From positions 3,906,001 to 3,970,000 of the forward strand of contig CASHTG010000001.1 of NCBI GenBank assembly GCA_949357655.1: DNA of 64,000 nucleotides, given 5' to 3'. This DNA is from Parascedosporium putredinis. Taxonomy: Eukaryota; Ascomycota; Sordariomycetes; Microascales; Microascaceae. Below the pieces are notes generated by a model, which did not search any database, had not been told where the DNA came from, and worked only from the letters and a program-made list of their open reading frames with translations. Both the position numbers and the translations under genes were made by a program. Shown here piece after piece: positions 58,346 through 64,000 of the stretch; position 1 is the stretch's first letter; every line of letters starts with the position of its first letter.

Positions 58346-59673
58346 CTCTTGGAACAAGAATCGGCACTACTATCATATGAAGGAGGAGGAGGGGGAGGGC
58401 GTACATGTACGGGGGTTGGGGCTTTTGGTGGGAAAGGGCAACGCCCAGCTAGACGTACATGTAATAGTGAAGGTACCACGAAAAGAAGAAGTATCCGGCC
58501 ACTGTTGGCGCTCAGTTACAGTGAGTGTCCTAATCTCCTATCTCTCATCAATTCCTTCCGCTGGAAGCTAATTAATTGCTTTTTCTGTTTTCTTCCTTTT
58601 AGGGCTTTCTTTGAAAGCAGGATCAATTTGATCCCATTAGGCACAAAGGGCCAATCTCCCTCGCCACGAGCGAGCGCGAAGCGATGAGACGAGTTGCTCC
58701 CCGCAGCGCAGTAGCGCCTAACAACGAAGTGCCAGCTGGAGAAAGGCAGCGGCGCCTTGAAATTGACGAGGCCGCGAGGGGTTACATAGAGAGATCTATC
58801 GTAACCCCTGGCCATTTTTCAACACCGAACAATTCACCTTTCCACCTTCCTCATCTTTTTTCTTCTTTTTTATTTTTATTTTTATCTTTTACTTTGACTT
58901 TAATTCTTTTTCTTTTCGGTTTCTGCCTTCTTTTCGGCGTACTACATTGCCGAGGCATGGACAAATGGGACTACAGGACCATGTTGAAACACAGCCACGG
59001 GCGACAGATGACGTGAGACAAGATGGGCTGGCGAAGGCACGAGGATCACAAGCACTAGGAGGATCACGAGAGCGTCTTTCCAAGGGGGCGAGAAAAAAAT
59101 GAGAAAAGAAAGATGAAAAAAAGATGAAAAAGATGAAAAAAAGATCGGAAGTGGGGGTCGGAAACGCATACATTAAGTTGTAGCAAAGACACGTCGACTG
59201 ATTCGGTCTCGAAGAAGCAGGCCTCATCAGCTAAGGGTCAAGAGCTACGAAGACGCAGAGGTTCAAAAGAGTGGTGGCACAGGTTGCCCATGGATTCTCT
59301 TGGGTTCTCCTGTTAGGCATGGATGAGGCGAACTGGAGCCCGTGGCGCGCTCCAGCGAATTGCCACCTCTTAGGCTCATTTCTTCAGGCGGTCGACATGA
59401 CATCAATCTTGGGCGCAACTGAGCCGTTCGCCTCCTTGCTGGCCGCAAGAGTTCGGGGAGTCGCACCCGGTCTCGTCCCAACCTGAAGATGAGCCCATAG
59501 CATCGCACCGCTCCTGGTGACTTCACGCAGGGCGCCCTCTGATGAGATATATTGGACGTTGAGAGTCTCAAATGTGTCTTGGATCCATGTAATTGAGCAA
59601 TACTTTATAGATTGTCACTGACAGAATGGGCTCGGTTCCACTCAACGGTCGTTGAGAGATTATCAAGTGTATG

Positions 59674-59678
<5 letters not shown>

Positions 59679-59714
<36 letters not shown>
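59679..59714. repeat. (GT)n microsatellite
   Basis: About 18 uninterrupted GT units, read directly. Confidence 0.95.
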
Positions 59715-59718
<4 letters not shown>

Positions 59719-60580
59719 TAGGAGTGCGCGCGCATGTGCGCGTGCAGGTTTCTTAGTGTGTCACTCACTACCTTCCCCCTTTCCTCCGCCGTCAGCTCGC
59801 TGTATCTGTAGGCATAAATCCTCAGCCGCCATACCCTAGCTGGGGCTGGCTTTTGCTCTCACGATTGCTGACGAAGTCACGGGATGGAAGCGCAGCCTTC
59901 TTGGGCCAAATTAGTACCCAAGACAGATGTTGGTTGGCAAAATTGGAGATCCGGTAGCCTCGACTCGAAAGTTACCATGACGGAAAGAACAGATCCGTGA
60001 ATAGGTCATTCCCGGTGTGTCGCAAGTCTATCAACGATTCGCAGGGCCGGGGAAGCTGTGGGCGTGAGCGGTGGTTGGGTTGCTCGGCCTGGAGGTTGGC
60101 CACCGCCACTTCATATGTGCACCTGGCTGACCACTGGCGAACAGCATTGAAGAGGCTTTCCCCGCACCCCACTGCTGTAGGGTAGAAGACAAGAAAAGTT
60201 AAAAGAGAATAAAAGGCGACATCCGTGGCGGGCGAATCAAGGTATTGCATGTGTGCTTTGGTACATTGATGTCATGGATGCACAGTTTTACGACGGTTGT
60301 CGTTCTGCAGGATGTGGGTGTTCCAACCTGCATGGATGCGGTTGAGTTGATATCAATGAATCCAATCTACCAATTGGATGAATCCATACTGGATTTGATG
60401 CATGGCGCCGTGGTATACCTCGGAACCCAGGCAGACATCCCCGCTGCAAAGCGCAGTGTCGAGGTGAGGAGCAGCCGGAGGGAGTGGGAGGGGAAGGAGA
60501 AAGGGAGAAAGGCCCGAAGCAAAAACAAATGAAAAGGTAGCAGAGGTTCTTTTTTGCGTTTTCTAGAGCATTCTCGTTGG

Positions 60581-60650
60581 GTTCTCGTCCCTTCTCGTTC
60601 CTTCTCGTTCCTTCTCGTTCCTTCTCGTCGCCTTCTCTTCGCCTTCTCGT
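60581..60650. repeat. Minisatellite, 10-bp CTTCTCGTTC unit
   Basis: Four clear copies of CTTCTCGTTC with degenerating copies on both sides, read directly. Confidence 0.85.
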
Positions 60651-63006
60651 GCTCAAGGATACGGGGGTTTGTTGGTTTTCGCAGCATCCAGTCTCGTTTG
60701 CCGAGCCCGTTGCAGCGTGAGGATCTGCGCCGTGTTGGAGCCCCCTTGCCCCCTCCCGACCCGACATGCCCCACTTCTTGCGCAGCCCGAGAGCATACTG
60801 CCATCCTTATTCGCTGATGGATCAATTGACGATGGGTGCCTAAACAGAACCAGTGTGCCAAAGCAAGCCACGGGGAACGCCTCTGGACATGGCAAGGCGC
60901 AACAAACCAAAGGATAAGCAAGCAGAGCAAGAAGCAATCCGTCTTGACCGATGTAGGAATCCGGGCATATCCGTCATCTTATCAATCTTTTTTCTTCTCT
61001 TTTTTCATGAAAGAATAAAGCGCAATCTCGCCATCGACGCTCATCGTCAACCCACACATCGTGCGATCTCTGCCTGGTCTGCCTAGTCTGGCAGGTCTGC
61101 CTGGTCTGGCTAGCACCTCGCCCCTGGGCTCGTGCACCTTGACTGCGACACCATGTCACTCTGGCCGCCGCCGACGCAAGCTCCCAGTTTTCGGGCTGGG
61201 TCTGCATCATTGTTTTGAGACAAAAAAACATAGTAGTTGTCCAATGAGCTCGAGACTTTATCGGTGGATTCAATGTTGTGTGGCCCATGTCAAATCCAAG
61301 GCAGCCGCGGTTGGCCACCTCAGTCTCAAACAGCAGCAGCCGGCTTCCCCCACTTTGATTACCAGAAGATCCTCGATGTCGAGGGACAGGTGGAAATAGG
61401 GTGTGTGTAGTACAAGTATTATCACGCTGCCCACGAATTCTTTTGAACGTTGAACAGTTTCGCAAAAGACCCCCAGACAATGCATATGTCCATGGGATGC
61501 AATTGGTCCAGAGCAGAACGGACGCCTAGGTTCGCCTGCCAGCCGCCCTGCCCGGGTATCACATTACACCAGACAAATGGATGAGTGTAGTAATAGACCT
61601 CAACCGAAAGTCCAGCCTTCTTCTTCAACCATTGATTACATCCATGGATGGATGTCTTTCCGAGAATCCCCTCCCGTCAGGGCTCTACACGATGCACGAA
61701 TAGAACTATCACTCTGTTGTCGGCATCTTTTTTGACGTCTTACGACCCCGCGACTCGGAACGCACCCGCGAAAGGGAAGCGGTGGGTCCGCCGATTGCGG
61801 GCCTATGGGCCGCCTTACAGGTAGCTCGCCGCGCCTTGCGGGTCTTACGAACAGGCTGCCGTAGGGCGAGGCTATTCACTCGATCCATTCAATAGAACGT
61901 GTCCTTGAAACCAAACCCTCCACTTCTTTTTTCTCCCTCTCCCTTGCCTCTAACCCTTCGTAAAAACACCACAAGATTGTCGGAGACAATTTCCGCGAGG
62001 GATTCAAGTATCTGGACATTGCGCCCCCAGAGAGATAGGGGCGCGGAAACCAGACGGGAGGAATGAAGCAGTGTCACGAAGTTTGCTTTTGTCGCATCTG
62101 AGTCCGGCGAATAAGACAGCTGAAAATACATTTGGTCACCACTCCTATGCCGGCGTGGCACAGAGGGAGGGATCCATGGATCCATCAATGATATGGACTT
62201 TGATTCGTGGGAGCAGGGCCGGCTGCGGAAGCCCAGGCTCGGAGATCAAGGCTCAATCAAGTTCCCAATCACATCCGAAAAAAAAAACATATGCTGCGTC
62301 CCCGGGATTACCGCAGCCCTACTTACCGAAACCAAATCCATCATCCCCCACATTCCACAAGATGGGTCGGCCCCTTGATCAGGCAACCCGCGCAGCTTCC
62401 GGACCTGAAACCCTCTCTTAGAATACCATGCCTTCTTGCGGGTCGCTCATGGCCCCCTGCCCCCTTGCTTGGGCCTCGTGCTGGTAAGCGAGTCAGATCC
62501 TGGCAAGGCTGCGGGCGTGTAGGTCTGTCATTCCCCGGCCATCACAGAAAGCGGTGAGTGAGCACTTCCTCGGTGTGGGCGGGGAAGGCATGCCAGAAGG
62601 AGGAGGAGGAGGGAGGGCGCTGCTCTCGGATGGAAATAAAGGGCGGTATTGCGACAAGCTTCGGGGATTTGATTCACTTTCTATTGAGGCGGAAACAGGC
62701 GTCACCCCAAAAGTAGGCTGCGCCTTACACCGTATCCGGATAAGATAAGTCAAGGTGGGGGTAATGCTGCACGGGTATCAACATTCCTTTCACAAGTCTA
62801 ATACACACATACTATCATACAAAAACTCCCGTCTATGGTTCCCGTTCCCGTATGATGTGTAACACCATCTCCAAGACACCGTTGTATCACGCGCAAACGC
62901 GCGTAGACTCGTTGTCAACCAAGTCCGTACAAGGCGGCCCTAGGCGAGAAGCGAGGCTCACACCGGTCAAGGATTGGCGTCCAGGCCCTGTCCGAGATCA
63001 GGAGAC

Positions 63007-64000
63007 TTACACCTTGAAGATTGCCATCAGCGGGTTGCTCGGTGGTGGTGCGACCTCCTCGAGCAGCGATTTGGTTTGTCGTATTCTCTCTTGCGCTACC
63101 TTCTCTTCCGCCAACCATCGATCGGCCGTTGCCTCGGATCCGGTCCTCGACCAGAACCGGAACCTCGAGGGCTCCTGGGCCTTTGCGTCGGCTTTGCGCT
63201 TCGACTCCACGTTGGCGAGCGCTGCTGCCATCGCGCTCCAGTTATACAATCCCGTGCTTAAGCACTGCTGGCACGTCTTCTTCGCCTCCTTGTCCACCGC
63301 CGAGCCCTTCTTTTCCGTCACCTTTCTCAGCTGCTCCTCCGCCGCATCCACTGCCTCACGCGTCCACGCCACACCCTCCTCCTTGCTCCTGGTGGCGTAC
63401 AGGATCTCGCCGATATAGAGCCTCAGCCCCGCTTCCTCGCAGAGCTCACGTGCGTCCCGCCAGGGCGCCGACGTGCCGTCATCCGGCGCCTCCGGATACG
63501 CCGGCGGCTGGAAAACCCCGCCAACCATCTCCAAGAGCGATTTGGACGGACCGCCTGAGGATACCTTTGGTGGCGGCGGCGAGTCCGAGAGCTCGCGTCG
63601 CGCCTTGAGGATGGAGACAAAGGTAGGAAGCGCCGCCGATACTTCGCCGACGCTGGCCTTGTGTGTTGCAAAGGCCGTTAGAGCCTTGAGAAGGTTGCTC
63701 GAGGGGGTCCGGCCTTCTCGTTGAGCGTCATCGACCGGGCGTCGTAGGAATCCACCGTTGGTAGCCTGTCCTCTACCGCGAGCGATAGAGCCCATCTGTA
63801 CATGCTTTCCGCCGCATCCGTCAGGTTTTGAAGTCGAGGAACGACGCGTAGGCGAGCGCGGCGTCCATCTTTTGCCTCGACGTGAACCCCTTGGTCGTCA
63901 AGATGCGAAGATAGTAGTTTTCCGCAGGTTCGTAAGCCGTTTCGCAATCCTCTTCCCGAGGCGCGCTTCGGGACCCCGCAGCAATCGGCTTAGGGTTAGG
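63007..64000 (-). CDS. TPR-like helical-repeat protein, 3' part (5' truncated by window end)
   Basis: The stop is at 63007-63009 (ending LMAIFKV). Reading upstream, paired helices of tetratricopeptide type appear: MDAALAYASFLDF, NLTDAAESMYRWALSLAV, GEVSAALPTFVSILKARREL, ELCEEAGLRLYIGEILYATR and STGLYNWSAMAAALANVESK. A basic, positively charged C-terminal half follows. Missing bases in the C run near 63707-63712 (restoring AGPPSSNLLKAL) and in the T run near 63828 on the plus strand explain two frame breaks. Fungal orthologues of this type are annotated only as TPR-domain proteins, possibly mitochondrial; I cannot assign a role. The start lies beyond 64000. Confidence 0.65.

Larger units (their letters stand above)
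58346..63006. other. Gene-free 4.7-kb region
   Basis: No supported gene. It contains T-rich tracts (58860-58925), an AAAAGATG-type repeat (59088-59150), a GT microsatellite (59679-59714), a 10-bp minisatellite (60581-60650), a CCTGGTCTG-like repeat near 61070-61110, and palindromes such as GGATCCATGGATCC at 62170-62183. The longest open frames (60288-60930 minus) overlap each other in several frames and track the repeats. Confidence 0.5.

Noticed and set aside
58684..59016. Open frame with a Leu/Phe-rich hydrophobic segment, possible membrane protein
   Set aside because: The hydrophobic part is a T-rich tract translated by chance; no conserved flanks.
63987..64000. TTAGGGTTAGG at the right edge resembling a telomere repeat
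   Set aside because: On the minus strand it is in frame with the TPR-like protein (reads PNP) and the gene clearly continues past the edge, so it is coding sequence by coincidence.

Overview
The window is nuclear DNA from a filamentous ascomycete (Pezizomycotina, probably Sordariomycetes). Genes carry few short introns (52-253 bp) with GT..AG ends and CTAAC-like branch sites. They lie on both strands with 0.5-9 kb between them, and there is a eukaryotic tRNA gene. Recognisable products are all fungal or eukaryotic: a class II myosin tail, EMC1, ribosomal protein eL24, phosducin-like Plp2 and the Cti6 PHD protein. I cannot name the species.

Layout. 0-13 kb: 3' end of a class II myosin heavy chain (+), an uncertain acidic/RS-rich gene (+), the circularly permuted mitochondrial GTPase MTG1 (+), the Rpd3L-type PHD protein Cti6 (-), and a conserved fungal gene of unknown function (+). 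15-25 kb: a very large low-complexity protein (+), a dienelactone hydrolase (-), and, across a 1.5 kb divergent intergenic region rich in CA repeats, an arabinitol/sorbose-type short-chain dehydrogenase (+). 25-34 kb: a gene-poor stretch with two doubtful small genes and a long inverted repeat. 34-36 kb: a second conserved unknown protein (+). 38-43.6 kb: a leucine-catabolism block, with isovaleryl-CoA dehydrogenase (-) and 3-methylcrotonyl-CoA carboxylase beta subunit (+) sharing one divergent promoter, then a SnoaL/DUF1348 protein (-). 44-54 kb, dense housekeeping block: peroxiredoxin-5 (+), eL24 (-), intron-containing tRNA-Gly (-), Plp2 (+), a leucine-rich-repeat protein (-) and EMC1 (+). 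55-58 kb: an EST1/SMG-type DNA/RNA-binding-domain protein (+). 58-63 kb: no supported gene. 63-64 kb: 3' part of a TPR-like protein (-).

How the genes relate. IVD and MCCB catalyse consecutive steps of leucine breakdown in mitochondria, and their head-to-head arrangement suggests co-regulation. The other genes look like unlinked housekeeping neighbours.

A quality issue dominates interpretation. Most genes are interrupted by one-base frame changes, nearly always readable as a base missing from a run of identical bases, usually C or G. In plus-strand genes the reading frame steps almost always in the direction expected for a deletion, and restoring the run recovers family-typical protein. I therefore treat these as sequence errors, not pseudogenes, and give gene spans rather than literal ORFs.
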